Assembly: GCF_002897295.1 (NCBI RefSeq)
Contig: NZ_BEXF01000010.1
Span: forward strand, 186,001-250,000
Direction of reading: 5' to 3'
DNA from: Brevibacillus reuszeri
Lineage (GTDB): Bacteria > Bacillota > Bacilli > Brevibacillales > Brevibacillaceae
DNA length: 64,000 nt
Below the pieces are notes generated by a model. That model was not told the DNA's origin. It saw only the letters and a list, made by a program, of their open reading frames with translations, and ran no database searches. The translations under genes and the position numbers were made by a program. Shown one piece after another: positions 23,992-32,380 of this stretch; position 1 is the stretch's first letter, and each line of letters begins with the position of its first letter.

Positions 23992-25206
23992 TTACGCTCC
24001 CTCCCTCATACTTGAGAGAGCTGTCAGCAAACGAGCAAAAACTTCCATAAACCGATCTACATCCTCTTTTGTCAAAGTCAGTGGCGGCAGCAGGCGAACA
24101 ATAGTCTTCTGCGTCACATCGACGAGAATACCCTCCTCTAGCAATTGCTGCTGCAATTGACTCGCTTCTTCAGGAGAGACAGTGAGAGGAATACCGACCA
24201 TCATGCCTTTCCCACGAAGTGCCTGAAGCTGATCACCTAGACGCTCGCGTAGTGCTTCCAGCTGATTCCAGAGGTATGCGATCACCTCATCCACACCTTT
24301 TGCAAAAGCGGGATCAAGAAGCTCGTCCATGACAGCATTCCCCAAAGCAGCCGATAGTGGCGAAGGAGCAAAGGTTGTACCATGGTCACCCGGCTTGAAC
24401 TGGTTCATAAGCTTTGTACCGGCAATCACCCCACCAAGCGGCAAGCCTCCACCGACACCTTTGGCAAACAGTATCAGATCGGGAGTGACAGCAGCGTGCT
24501 GATAAGCAAAAAGCTTCCCTGTTCGCCCCATACCTGTCTGAATTTCGTCCATCGCAAACAGCATGCCCTCTTTCTGGCAGATCGCTGATACCTCTTGGAG
24601 GAATGTCTCCGACAGGGGAACTACTCCGCCAGAACCAAGGACAGGCTCCATCAGGACAGCAGCAGGTTTTACCTTTTGGCAAAGTTCGCGCAGACCAGCC
24701 GCATCCTCTGCATCCAGCTCATAAACAGAAAAAGCAGGCTGCGGGAAATCCTGATAGACGTGAGCTTGCCTGGTCAGTCGAACAGCGCCGAGGGTCCGTC
24801 CGTGGAAGCTATTCTTAAGGACCACAATCCCCTCACGTCCAGCACCCTCCGTCTTTGTCCACTTATGGATCAGTTTAATGGCAGCTTCTGTCGCCTCCGC
24901 ACCGGAGTTGGTGAAAAATACTTTACCCGGGATCGTATGCTCCACCAGACGCTGCGCCAGACGAATCGCAGGCTGGTTGAGAAAGACATTGGATATATGC
25001 AAAAACTGCTCTCCTTGCTCATGAAGCGCGCGCAAAATACGTGGATGAGAGTGACCGAGCACATTCACTGCGAGTCCAGTGAACAAATCCAAATATTTTT
25101 TGCCGTTGGTATCGTACAAATAATTGCCTTCCCCTTTGGCGATTGCTATCGGAAGACGTTTGTACGTGGAGACGATGTATTGTTCATCAAGCGAACGCCA
25201 ATCCAT
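23992..25206 (-). CDS. Class III aminotransferase (ArgD/DapC type), probable N-acetyl-DAP aminotransferase
   Basis: 404 residues from ATG 25206 (GGGAG 9 nt upstream). Fold I PLP enzyme with VFFTNSGAEATEAAIKL, FHGRTLGA, DEIQTGMGRTGK and the PLP Lys in LILFAKGVGGGLPLGG. The family includes acetylornithine and N-succinyl/N-acetyl-DAP aminotransferases; E. coli ArgD does both. Placed between dapH and dapL, 14 nt and 3 nt from them, it fits the transamination step between them. B. subtilis uses an unlinked, unrelated enzyme (PatA) there. No arg genes are nearby. Specificity is inference. Confidence 0.85.
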   Translation of the reverse strand: MDWRSLDEQYIVSTYKRLPIAIAKGEGNYLYDTNGKKYLDLFTGLAVNVLGHSHPRILRALHEQGEQFLHISNVFLNQPAIRLAQRLVEHTIPGKVFFTNSGAEATEAAIKLIHKWTKTEGAGREGIVVLKNSFHGRTLGAVRLTRQAHVYQDFPQPAFSVYELDAEDAAGLRELCQKVKPAAVLMEPVLGSGGVVPLSETFLQEVSAICQKEGMLFAMDEIQTGMGRTGKLFAYQHAAVTPDLILFAKGVGGGLPLGGVIAGTKLMNQFKPGDHGTTFAPSPLSAALGNAVMDELLDPAFAKGVDEVIAYLWNQLEALRERLGDQLQALRGKGMMVGIPLTVSPEEASQLQQQLLEEGILVDVTQKTIVRLLPPLTLTKEDVDRFMEVFARLLTALSSMREGA

Positions 25207-25220
25207 GACCACACACTCCC

Positions 25221-25931
25221 TTAGAGCTGACGTAGTTCCTGTTTGATTTCTGTTTTGGAGCGAGTCTTTTCATCGATTTGCTTGATGACACGAGCTGGAG
25301 TACCTGCTACTACTACGTATGGTGGTACGTCTTCAATGACCACCGCACCAGCTGCAACAACAGCGCCTTTCCCTACGCGCACACCCTCAAGCACCACTGC
25401 GTTGGCACCAATCACAACATCGTCTTCGATGACTACTGGCGTAGCAGAAGGCGGTTCAATTACACCCGCAATAACAGAGCCTGCACCGATGTGGCAGTTT
25501 TTCCCGATCGTTCCACGACCACCTACAACTACGTTCATATCAATCATCGTGCCCTCACCAATAACAGCACCGATGTTGATAGAAGCACCCATCATGATGA
25601 CAGCGTTGTTGCCAATCGTTACTTGGTCACGAATGATCGCACCTGGTTCAATACGCGCTTGAATTCCTTTGGTATCGAGCAATGGGATTGCTGAATTGCG
25701 ACGATCGCTTTCAACTACATAGTCCTCGATCTTGTCTTTGTTCTCAGTCAGTACAGGCTCGATTTCTTTCCATTCGCCAAATACGACACCTGTGCCCCCC
25801 GTGATGAATGCCTTTGCACTAGCTCCGAAGTCGATTCCCTCCAGATTGCCCTTCACATATACTTTCACAGGTGTTTTCTTTTCGCTTTTTTGAATAAACG
25901 CGATAATTTCGTTTGCATCCATCATGTTCAC
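25221..25931 (-). CDS. dapH: Tetrahydrodipicolinate N-acetyltransferase
   Basis: 236 residues, the DapH (YkuQ) length. An N-terminal alpha/beta domain (about 1-85, [17 protein letters not shown]) precedes a left-handed beta-helix of hexapeptide repeats ([31 protein letters not shown]...), ending [18 protein letters not shown]. It acetylates L-2,3,4,5-tetrahydrodipicolinate with acetyl-CoA, opening the acetylase branch of DAP synthesis. GTG 25931 is the start, 8 nt after AGGAGG. First gene of the operon and preceded by a lysine riboswitch. Confidence 0.96.
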   Translation of the reverse strand: MNMMDANEIIAFIQKSEKKTPVKVYVKGNLEGIDFGASAKAFITGGTGVVFGEWKEIEPVLTENKDKIEDYVVESDRRNSAIPLLDTKGIQARIEPGAIIRDQVTIGNNAVIMMGASINIGAVIGEGTMIDMNVVVGGRGTIGKNCHIGAGSVIAGVIEPPSATPVVIEDDVVIGANAVVLEGVRVGKGAVVAAGAVVIEDVPPYVVVAGTPARVIKQIDEKTRSKTEIKQELRQL

Positions 25932-25990
25932 AGGTGAGTCCTCCTTTTAATTGAAAAGCTTGTAAGTTTTAGCGGAATGGTAATCTAGCT

Positions 25991-26031
25991 GAATCAGGAA
26001 GTATATACCTGAAGTTTACACCTTCTGATTC
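25991..26031 (-). repeat. Inverted repeat between riboswitch terminator and dapH
   Basis: Minus-strand GAATCAGAAGG (26031-26021) pairs with CTTCCTGATTC (26001-25991), enclosing 19 nt. No T-run, so not a second terminator. It lies 60 nt before the dapH start. Confidence 0.5.
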
Positions 26032-26034
26032 ACT

Positions 26035-26285
26035 AAAAAAAGCAATGAGTGCATACGCTACCTCATTGCTTTGGATACTCCGCAAGCAAATCGTAAATAG
26101 CGCTCCACAAAAGGCTTACCACCTTTCATGACAGGATGATCATTCTTCACGATCCACCCCAACCATCGCTATTCAGGGGAATAGCAGCAGCTTCGGCGCT
26201 TTAGCCTTTCCTCCTTTTCCTGCCCCCTGGCAGATCACGAAAAGATGTACTCATCCTCGGCGCACCTCTATTTAGACTTCCATAT
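26035..26285 (-). ncRNA. Lysine riboswitch (L box) with intrinsic terminator
   Basis: Minus-strand leader with the L-box landmarks AGAGGTGCGC near its 5' side, GAGTAC, GGAGGAAAGGC, AGCGCCGAAGC and TGGTTGGGG. P1 can form between TAAATAG (26274-26268 side) and CTATTTA (26100-26094). It is followed by a terminator with stem AAAGCAATGAG / CTCATTGCTTT and a seven-T run (26072-26035). Lysine binding should promote termination and shut off dapH, the aminotransferase and dapL. Confidence 0.92.
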
Positions 26286-26354
26286 AATAATTTCATTTAA
26301 CTCTACCAAAATCAATGCGTTGTGGCAACAGCTTTATCAAAAATGAATTGTTTA

Positions 26355-26406
26355 TTGACAACGATTCTCATTTTCATTATTTTGTTTATGAGAATGATTT
26401 TCATTA
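26355..26406 (+). promoter_or_regulatory. Flavodoxin promoter with Fur-box-like operators
   Basis: Consensus -35 TTGACA (26355-26360), 17-nt spacer, -10 TATTTT (26378-26383). GATTCTCATTTTCAT fills the spacer and TGAGAATGATTTTCATTA (26389-26406) covers the start site; both fit the Fur 7-1-7 palindrome TGATAAT-N-ATTATCA with few mismatches. Iron-dependent repression is expected. Confidence 0.7.
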
Positions 26407-26428
26407 CTAACTTGGAGGTTTTCTTTTT

Positions 26429-26872
26429 ATGAGCTTTTTGATTGTTTACGCGAGCATGTCTGGAAACACACAGGAAATGGCTGAGGCCATCGCAGAAGGA
26501 ATTCGTTCTACAGGTGCCACGCTGGTGATAAAGGAAGTGATGGATGCCAGTGCACGAGAGCTGGAGTCGTACGACGGAATTGCCCTTGGCGCGTATACAT
26601 GGGGAGATGGAGAGCTGCCAGACGAATGCTTGGACTTTTATGAAGAAATGAACGACATTGAATTGAGTGGCAAAAAGGTCATCGCTTTTGGTTCATGCGA
26701 CTCAAACTACGAGCATGTAGGTGCCGCTGTGGATATTCTATTAGAAAAAGCTCGTGAGCGTGGAGCAGAAACGCCATTGGAGGGACTGAAAATCGAGCTC
26801 ACCCCCAATGCCAAGGAAGTTGAGAGATGCAAAGCTTATGGCGTTTCTTTTGTGGAATCACTCGGATTGTAA
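26429..26872 (+). CDS. Flavodoxin, YkuN/YkuP type, iron-starvation induced
   Basis: 147 residues, short-chain flavodoxin. FMN-phosphate loop YASMSGNTQEMAE at residues 7-19; isoalloxazine loops at YTWGDGELPDE and GSCDSNYEHVG. It carries single electrons in the cytoplasm in place of ferredoxin when iron is scarce. Upstream Fur-type boxes fit that role. In B. subtilis ykuN-ykuP sit beside dapH (ykuQ) and dapL (ykuR), as here, though on the same strand there. Start ATG after TTGGAGG. Confidence 0.92.
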   Translation: MSFLIVYASMSGNTQEMAEAIAEGIRSTGATLVIKEVMDASARELESYDGIALGAYTWGDGELPDECLDFYEEMNDIELSGKKVIAFGSCDSNYEHVGAAVDILLEKARERGAETPLEGLKIELTPNAKEVERCKAYGVSFVESLGL

Positions 26873-26968
26873 CGAATATTTTCACTCTTTTATTCGAATT
26901 GCATTTCCTGCGGAGAGGAAACGTGGTACACTATCGATCCACCATTTTTTCTTTAGGAGGATCGCTCG

Positions 26969-27517
26969 ATGCAATTACATACCGATGCCATCTATTTACG
27001 CCCTCTTCGTGAACAAGACGCAGCCGAGCTATTGGAGCTTCGGCTGCGTAACCAAGACTTTCTGGCACCATTCGAACCGATCCGTCCCCCTTCTCACCTG
27101 ACATTGGAAGGTCAGCAGCAGCAAGTAGCCCAGGCCATACAGGACTTCGAAAATGAGACCGGATTTGCCTTTGGCGTTTTTCTTTCCGAAAAAGAGGAAA
27201 TGATCGGCCGTGTCGTCTTGTCAAATGTCGTCCACGGTGCTTGGCAAAACGCAACATTGGGCTATTTTATGGATCAAAGCTGCAATGGACGCGGCTATAC
27301 TACCTCCGCTGTTGGACTCGCTTTGCAATTCGCCTTTACCACTGCTAATTTGCACCGTGTTCAAGCTGCGGTCATGCCACGCAATCTCGGCTCTATTCGC
27401 GTACTCGAAAAAAACGGTTTTCGATATGAAGGATTATCCCTGCGCTATTTGCAAATCTATGGAAAGTGGGAAGACCACAACATGTATGCCATCACTGCTG
27501 AGGACTGGCATAAATAG
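26969..27517 (+). CDS. GNAT N-acetyltransferase, RimJ/RimL type
   Basis: 182 residues. GNAT fold: IYLRPLREQDAAELLELR, then FGVFLSEKEEMIGRVVLSNV, acetyl-CoA loop GRGYTTSAVGLALQFAF and the C-terminal VMPRNLGSIRVLEKNGFRYEG. The RimJ-like pattern (YjcK in B. subtilis) suggests acetylation of a ribosomal-protein or other alpha-amino group, but many paralogues have other targets. AGGAGGATCGCTCG precedes the ATG. Convergent with the EcsC-like gene with only 5 bp between stops. Confidence 0.88.
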   Translation: MQLHTDAIYLRPLREQDAAELLELRLRNQDFLAPFEPIRPPSHLTLEGQQQQVAQAIQDFENETGFAFGVFLSEKEEMIGRVVLSNVVHGAWQNATLGYFMDQSCNGRGYTTSAVGLALQFAFTTANLHRVQAAVMPRNLGSIRVLEKNGFRYEGLSLRYLQIYGKWEDHNMYAITAEDWHK

Positions 27518-27522
27518 TGCTC

Positions 27523-28332
27523 TTATTCTCCGGCTTGACGCAATCGCTCCAGGATTCGCCGTTTTTGGTACAGCATCATGCCAGCCTCGGCGACATCCTG
27601 TACAGTGGAACGATTGATATACGCCCCGAACAAAATGCCTGCGATCGGTACCATCTGAAACAGCTTTTTCCACCCAAAGTTTTCTGTATAGGTCACGACG
27701 ACTTCTCTCCACCCCTGGAGCTGAGCAATGACATCTTTTTCAGTAGCTGGATCGTCGAAATGCGAAAGCTCATCGAGTATCGCCTTTTTACCAACGATAT
27801 CAGAAGAAGCGAATTGAAGACATTTGACGACAAAAAGCCGCTCACGCTTCTCTTCGGGACGATAGCCATAGCACAAAGCCATTTCCTGAAGAATCTTGAG
27901 CGATGTGCCGAGCAAAAGCGGTATATCCAATGCCAATGTAAAAATACCACCAATCCCTGTCGTTGCCCCCTGCACGGTCGCAAAGGTCGCCCTGGACTCA
28001 CTCATTTGCACAGCGACTGCGTTCATCTCTTTAAGTGGCAAAGAGGTAATCGTGTGTTTGTTCAACGTCACCCCTCCCGTATCGCTTTGGCGGGTACGAA
28101 ACTTACTGTAAACGGCTTCATCAGAGACTAGGTAGGTGCCCCCTGTTTCCAAAAAGGCCGCCATCTCATCGACAGCTGTCCCGAGCTTTTCACGAATGAA
28201 TTTTGGCGTCATTCTATCCAATAGAACAAAAGGTAGTCTCCCGAGCTTTTCCCAAAACCACAAATCCTTCTGTTTCTTTTCCCAGACCTCTACTTCTTTC
28301 AAGGCTTGTAGCAAAGATTCTTTAGACTCCAT
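27523..28332 (-). CDS. EcsC-family protein
   Basis: 269 residues. The central region VQGATTGIGGIFTLALDIPLLLGTSLKILQEMALCYGY is a hydrophobic, membrane-associating stretch typical of the EcsC family, followed by RERLFVVKCLQFAS and a C-terminal MVPIAGILFGAYINRSTVQDVAEAG. The founding EcsC is the third gene of the B. subtilis ecs ABC locus with unclear role; stand-alone homologues like this are common. ATG after AAGGGGCCGCGTGG. The gene follows the small ORF at 28360 closely and may be co-transcribed with it. Confidence 0.85.
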   Translation of the reverse strand: MESKESLLQALKEVEVWEKKQKDLWFWEKLGRLPFVLLDRMTPKFIREKLGTAVDEMAAFLETGGTYLVSDEAVYSKFRTRQSDTGGVTLNKHTITSLPLKEMNAVAVQMSESRATFATVQGATTGIGGIFTLALDIPLLLGTSLKILQEMALCYGYRPEEKRERLFVVKCLQFASSDIVGKKAILDELSHFDDPATEKDVIAQLQGWREVVVTYTENFGWKKLFQMVPIAGILFGAYINRSTVQDVAEAGMMLYQKRRILERLRQAGE

Positions 28333-28359
28333 CCACGCGGCCCCTTTCCAAGCTTCTTT

Positions 28360-28548
28360 CTATTTTTTCCGTTTCAACTGACATTGGCTGCGAAGGATTT
28401 GCTTTACGTATTCCTGTAGCTCATCCTCTTTAGAAAAGGAGGTAAATTCCTCTATTTCTCTTACGATTCCGAGTTTCGAATGTTTCACTCTTCCCTCTTC
28501 GATAATAAAACCAAACTTCGCTAAAACGGCTTGCTGCTGTTCAGACAT
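28360..28548 (-). CDS. Small hypothetical protein
   Basis: 62 residues from ATG 28548 with GGGAGGGG 5 nt upstream. Mixed charged protein with GFIIEEGRVKHSKLGIVREIEEF, then an amphipathic helix and a basic end (QCQLKRKK). No family recognised. 27 nt separate it from the EcsC-like gene, so probably one transcript. Confidence 0.6.
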   Translation of the reverse strand: MSEQQQAVLAKFGFIIEEGRVKHSKLGIVREIEEFTSFSKEDELQEYVKQILRSQCQLKRKK

Positions 28549-28564
28549 CCTGTCCCCTCCCGAC

Positions 28565-28593
28565 AAAAAAACCCCCGCAAAAGAACGGGGGAT
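28565..28593 (-). terminator. Rho-independent terminator
   Basis: Minus-strand CCCCCG-TTCTTTTG-CGGGGG and TTTTTTT, ending the large secreted-protein gene. Confidence 0.9.
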
Positions 28594-28604
28594 ACTGCTT
28601 CTCC

Positions 28605-30641
28605 CTATTGTACGTCAATCGTTAGGGAAAGAATCTCATCATTTTCCTTAAAAGCTGTCTGCTTGTTGTAGGATCTGTTCGATGACAGAACCTGGCAGCT
28701 TGAATAGCCGAGAGTGTTGGTTACTCGGATTGTGTATTCACCTGGTTTGGTATCATTGCTCGCTATGATTTTTTTGATGTTTAACTCATCTATTCCATTG
28801 TCATCATCATCGCGCGATCCCGGTTTTACCGAGTAAATAACCTTGCCATCGTAGAGCACCTCTGTCCGATTTTCAGAGATCATTTGATCCCCATTTGGAG
28901 CTTGACGGGAACCGAATCCAATTTCTCCATACGCCCACTCAACCTTTGGCATGTAGTAATTTCGGCCATCTTGTTTTATTTTTTTTGTTCCTGTGCGCTC
29001 AACATAGCTTGCCAAGAGAGTAACCTCTTGCCATTTATCCAAATCCTCGCTTGATTCAATGACTACCTTTTCTTCGTTTGAATATGTCTTACCGCTCTTT
29101 GTCTTTAAAGACATCGGCTTGCTCGGTGGCGCCACCCCTGATTCCATCTGATCACAAACCAATCCCGAGCGTGTTGGAGCGTTGTCCTCAACGACTTGCA
29201 CGTATCCGCACCATGTTTGCTTCGGATCGCGCTTGCTGTAGTAATTTATTTTGTATCGCTCAGGTTTATATGTCGAAAGGTCCAGTGCCGTGTGATCCCA
29301 ATTCAGCTTCGAGTTGTCTACGATTACGTTATTGACAGCCCATACACCTGGTCCCTCATCGCCCTGTACATCCGAGCCGTTCAAAAAATGGTCGGCAGCG
29401 GTTGACAACCAAACCACATGGATCGGCTTTTGATACACGTTCACGGTGTTATTGGACGAATAGAGATTTTCCTTTTCAATTCTAAGGGAGGAGCCTTTAT
29501 TTTTTTGTGTGATCAAGTCAAGCGTTACCTGTGGTTCTGAAGGTCCGCAGGCACTAGGTGTACCGGGAATTTGAATTTGAACAGTAGCCACTTCACTCCT
29601 GCTTGTTCCTGGTGTTGACTTGCTGGAAATCGGCTCAAATGTAACTGTCAGTGCCATTCCCGCAAACGTATCCGGGACCACTACATCAAAATATTGAGAG
29701 TCCGTCAGTGTTTGACCTGTCCCATTCACCCACCAGCGTCCTGGGAATAACGAATACAGTTGAATTTGGCTTGGTGCCGCAGGAGCCGTAATCTTCTGAT
29801 TCGGCGTGAGCTTCTGTCCGTTTGCATCTCTTCCCTGGTACAAATCAACCGACCCTACATGAATAGTCGTCGTCCAAGAAGGAAGATTCACATCGTCTGG
29901 CGTAAAGACCACTTCATATTGCCCCTCCATCATCGGACCCGCCTTATAGGTCTTTCCGGAAAAAGATTTCATCTCCTTTTTGGTGCCTTTTTCTAGGATA
30001 AACAGTTTCCACGTACCTGAGACTGTACTCGTAAATGTCTTGGTGCCATGCAGTCCAAATATCCCCATTACTCCATCCGAAGGGATCGCCTCTCCCTCTT
30101 CTTTTTCGCCTTCAAAGATGCTGAAATTGTTGCTACGTGATGCTACTTGAAAACGGACATGGACAGTGCTTTTCTGCCCTTTTCCGTCCGAGTTGACGAA
30201 TGTTAATGTATGTACCCCAGCTGACAATTGGGACTCGGGTATTGAAAACCGAGGGACCTCCCACCTCAATACCGCATCCTCCGAGCGCTTCTCCCCAGAT
30301 AATGCAGGCATTGCCACATTATCTAGCAAAATCTCATACTTATTCAGATTCGATCCGCTTCCATATGTCGTCTGTACCAGATCAATATCGAGTGGTGTCC
30401 CTGGAGGCAAAATAAACTCATCATTTTTCACCCAGTTCCATCCGTTTGCATCCACGCCGACTACTTGGTAATTGTTGAATCCAATCGTTTCGTGAATTGG
30501 CTGTTGTGCGGGTTTGAAGTGCTGGCTATTCGGTTTCGTCTCAGAAGCGGTCATGGCACCTAATGCGGGCGTTGCTACCCCTGACATCAGGGTGCCAGTT
30601 GCCAAGCACACGAGCAATGCTGATACAACCCATTTTTTCAC
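28605..30641 (-). CDS. Large secreted hypothetical protein with Ig-like beta domains
   Basis: 678 residues from GTG 30641 (GAGAGGACAATAC upstream); an in-frame start at 30677 is possible but has no site. Signal peptide MKKWVVSALLVCLATGTLMSG...ATPALGA. The rest is rich in Tyr, Ser, Thr and beta-strand patterns, with several probable Ig-like domains (for example LSAGVHTLTFVNSDGKGQ, MEGQYEVVFTPDDV, PGEYTIRVTNTLGY at the end) and an Asp cluster PGSRDDDDNGIDEL near residue 610 that could bind calcium. Paired Cys at SACGPSEP, WCGY and SSCQVL. Probably a cell-surface protein; no enzyme motif and no sortase signal. Confidence 0.72.
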   Translation of the reverse strand: MKKWVVSALLVCLATGTLMSGVATPALGAMTASETKPNSQHFKPAQQPIHETIGFNNYQVVGVDANGWNWVKNDEFILPPGTPLDIDLVQTTYGSGSNLNKYEILLDNVAMPALSGEKRSEDAVLRWEVPRFSIPESQLSAGVHTLTFVNSDGKGQKSTVHVRFQVASRSNNFSIFEGEKEEGEAIPSDGVMGIFGLHGTKTFTSTVSGTWKLFILEKGTKKEMKSFSGKTYKAGPMMEGQYEVVFTPDDVNLPSWTTTIHVGSVDLYQGRDANGQKLTPNQKITAPAAPSQIQLYSLFPGRWWVNGTGQTLTDSQYFDVVVPDTFAGMALTVTFEPISSKSTPGTSRSEVATVQIQIPGTPSACGPSEPQVTLDLITQKNKGSSLRIEKENLYSSNNTVNVYQKPIHVVWLSTAADHFLNGSDVQGDEGPGVWAVNNVIVDNSKLNWDHTALDLSTYKPERYKINYYSKRDPKQTWCGYVQVVEDNAPTRSGLVCDQMESGVAPPSKPMSLKTKSGKTYSNEEKVVIESSEDLDKWQEVTLLASYVERTGTKKIKQDGRNYYMPKVEWAYGEIGFGSRQAPNGDQMISENRTEVLYDGKVIYSVKPGSRDDDDNGIDELNIKKIIASNDTKPGEYTIRVTNTLGYSSCQVLSSNRSYNKQTAFKENDEILSLTIDVQ

Positions 30642-30838
30642 GTATTGTCCTCTCACTTTCTTTCTAAAACTAGACAATTATATTCATTCGACAAAAAAAG
30701 CCAGTTCTCCTGTTAGTAGCAAGACAGGAAATGAATTCCCTGAAGGTGGTATAGGAAAAAACTATGTATTCATAAATTCAAATAGATTGAAATTATAGGC
30801 AATAAACTGGTAAAACAATAATAGGGGAGGGATACGAT

Positions 30839-31609
30839 ATGAATCCAGCAAACCAATGGAATGCTGATCTCTATGACGATAAAATGAACTTTGTTTCTCA
30901 TTATGGCAGAGGATTAATTGATTGGCTACAGCCGCTTTCGACTGAACGCATTTTGGACCTAGGCTGTGGTACTGGAGATTTGACTGCTGAAATAGCAAAA
31001 TCCGGTGCAACAGTAATGGGTGTCGATTTTTCTGCCGATATGATACGTAGTGCCCAGCAAAAATATCCTCATCTACCTTTTCAGGTTGCGGATGCGCATA
31101 CGTATCGTACCGAAAAACAATTCCACGCCATCTTTTCCAATGCTGCTCTACACTGGATGAAAATGCCTGAAAAAGTTATTGAGTCCGTCTGGCATGCGCT
31201 AGCTCCAAAAGGAAGGTTTGTGGCAGAATTCGGCGGCAAAGGTAACTGCGGGCTTGTTGTGGATGCTTTGCGCGTCGCCCTTGCACAAAAAGGTATTTTG
31301 GCTGATGAGCGGATGCCTTGGTTTTTTCCGAGTATTGGCGAGTACGCTGCTCTGTTAGAAAAACAAGGATTTCGCGTCGTATTAGCCTCTCATTTTGATC
31401 GTCCCACTACGATGCCTGATGGCGATCACGGATTGCGTCATTGGTTGGACTCTTTTTGTAGTCCGTTTTTCACGAATATGTCCGCTGGTGAAATCAATGA
31501 CGTCTGTTTGCAAGTAACGGAGCTGTTACGTCCCGTCCTGTTCCAGGATGGCAAATGGATTGTCGATTACAAGCGTATCCGCGTGATTGCCATTAGAACA
31601 AGCGAATAG
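30839..31609 (+). CDS. Class I SAM-dependent methyltransferase
   Basis: 256 residues. SAM-binding motif I ILDLGCGTGDLTAEIA, motif II GVDFSADMI, then PFQVADAHTY and AIFSNAALHWM. The overall pattern (WNADLYDDKMNFVSHYG at the start, ALHWM) matches the trans-aconitate 2-methyltransferase/ubiE-like group acting on small molecules. Substrate unknown. GGGGAGGGATACGAT site. 14 nt ahead of the racemase-like gene, so probably one operon. Confidence 0.87.
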   Translation: MNPANQWNADLYDDKMNFVSHYGRGLIDWLQPLSTERILDLGCGTGDLTAEIAKSGATVMGVDFSADMIRSAQQKYPHLPFQVADAHTYRTEKQFHAIFSNAALHWMKMPEKVIESVWHALAPKGRFVAEFGGKGNCGLVVDALRVALAQKGILADERMPWFFPSIGEYAALLEKQGFRVVLASHFDRPTTMPDGDHGLRHWLDSFCSPFFTNMSAGEINDVCLQVTELLRPVLFQDGKWIVDYKRIRVIAIRTSE

Positions 31610-31623
31610 GAGGAACACCGCTC

Positions 31624-32298
31624 ATGAAACGAATTGCTTGTCTACATGGTCACTTCTCCAATATTTCCTTGCTCGCAGACGCTTTTGCTCCTGTTGAAAT
31701 GGACATGGTGCATTATGTTGATCCTGGCTTGCTTCTCAATTCGGAAGGCAAGAATGCCCTCACGAAAGAACAATCGCAAGCAAAGCTGGTCGAGCAATTG
31801 AACTGGATGAAAACAAGTGATCCGGATGCGATGGTAATTACCTGCACACAATATGCAGCTTGCTTAACCGATGAAATGGAGGCTGCCAGCTCCTCACCGA
31901 TCTTTACGATTGACAAGCCATTTTTTCATGAAATAACCCATTGTACAGAGCCACAAATCCTCCTCTTCTCCAACCCTGCGACCGTAGAACCTACGATGAC
32001 GCGATTACGTGTATACGCCCAATCGAGAGGATTACATCCGCGTATTGAGGTTCACGTCATGGAAGGGGCTTTTGCCCTTTTAATGGAAAACAAGCAGGAC
32101 ACCTACCGTGAGGCTGTGAAAAATGAGCTGCAAAGGCTTTCCGCAGGTAGGCACCATACATCTCTTTCTGTCGCTCAGCTGTCGATGGCACCTGTCGCCC
32201 ATCAATTTACTCAGGAAACCGGAATTGCTGTAGCTCATCCTTTACTTAGCTTGGTTTCACAAATGATCCAGAAGCTCCATTTAAAAAGTTTTGCTTAG
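31624..32298 (+). CDS. Asp/Glu racemase-like protein
   Basis: 224 residues. Alpha/beta layout like the Asp/Glu/hydantoin racemase superfamily: MKRIACLHGH, VHYVDPGLL, the Cys-containing VITCTQYAACL (position of the first catalytic Cys-Thr) and LFSNPATVEPTM. The second catalytic Cys of active racemases is not evident (VAQLSMAPV instead), so it may be a lyase-like or non-racemase member. Partner of the methyltransferase. AGGAGGAACACCGCTC precedes the ATG. Confidence 0.65.
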   Translation: MKRIACLHGHFSNISLLADAFAPVEMDMVHYVDPGLLLNSEGKNALTKEQSQAKLVEQLNWMKTSDPDAMVITCTQYAACLTDEMEAASSSPIFTIDKPFFHEITHCTEPQILLFSNPATVEPTMTRLRVYAQSRGLHPRIEVHVMEGAFALLMENKQDTYREAVKNELQRLSAGRHHTSLSVAQLSMAPVAHQFTQETGIAVAHPLLSLVSQMIQKLHLKSFA

Positions 32299-32309
32299 AC
32301 GAATAGCAG

Positions 32310-32361
32310 ATAGCCCCGCGTGAACGTCCACAATACGTTGCACGCGGGGCTACTTTTTTTG
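32310..32361. terminator. Bidirectional terminator
   Basis: TAGCCCCGCGTG / CACGCGGGGCTA with 18-nt loop and T-run on plus strand; lies between convergent operons. Confidence 0.88.
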
Positions 32362-32380
32362 CGATCAAGAGAAGAAAGAG

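Larger units (their letters stand above)
25932..26428. other. 497-bp divergent regulatory region
   Basis: It contains, from left to right, the dapH ribosome-binding site, an inverted repeat (25991-26001 / 26021-26031), the lysine riboswitch with its terminator, and the Fur-type promoter of the flavodoxin gene. No coding frame. Confidence 0.8.

Noticed and set aside
25240..25700. 139- and 138-codon plus-strand frames rich in Thr/Pro
   Set aside because: Antisense to the hexapeptide-repeat region of dapH; codon-periodicity artefact.
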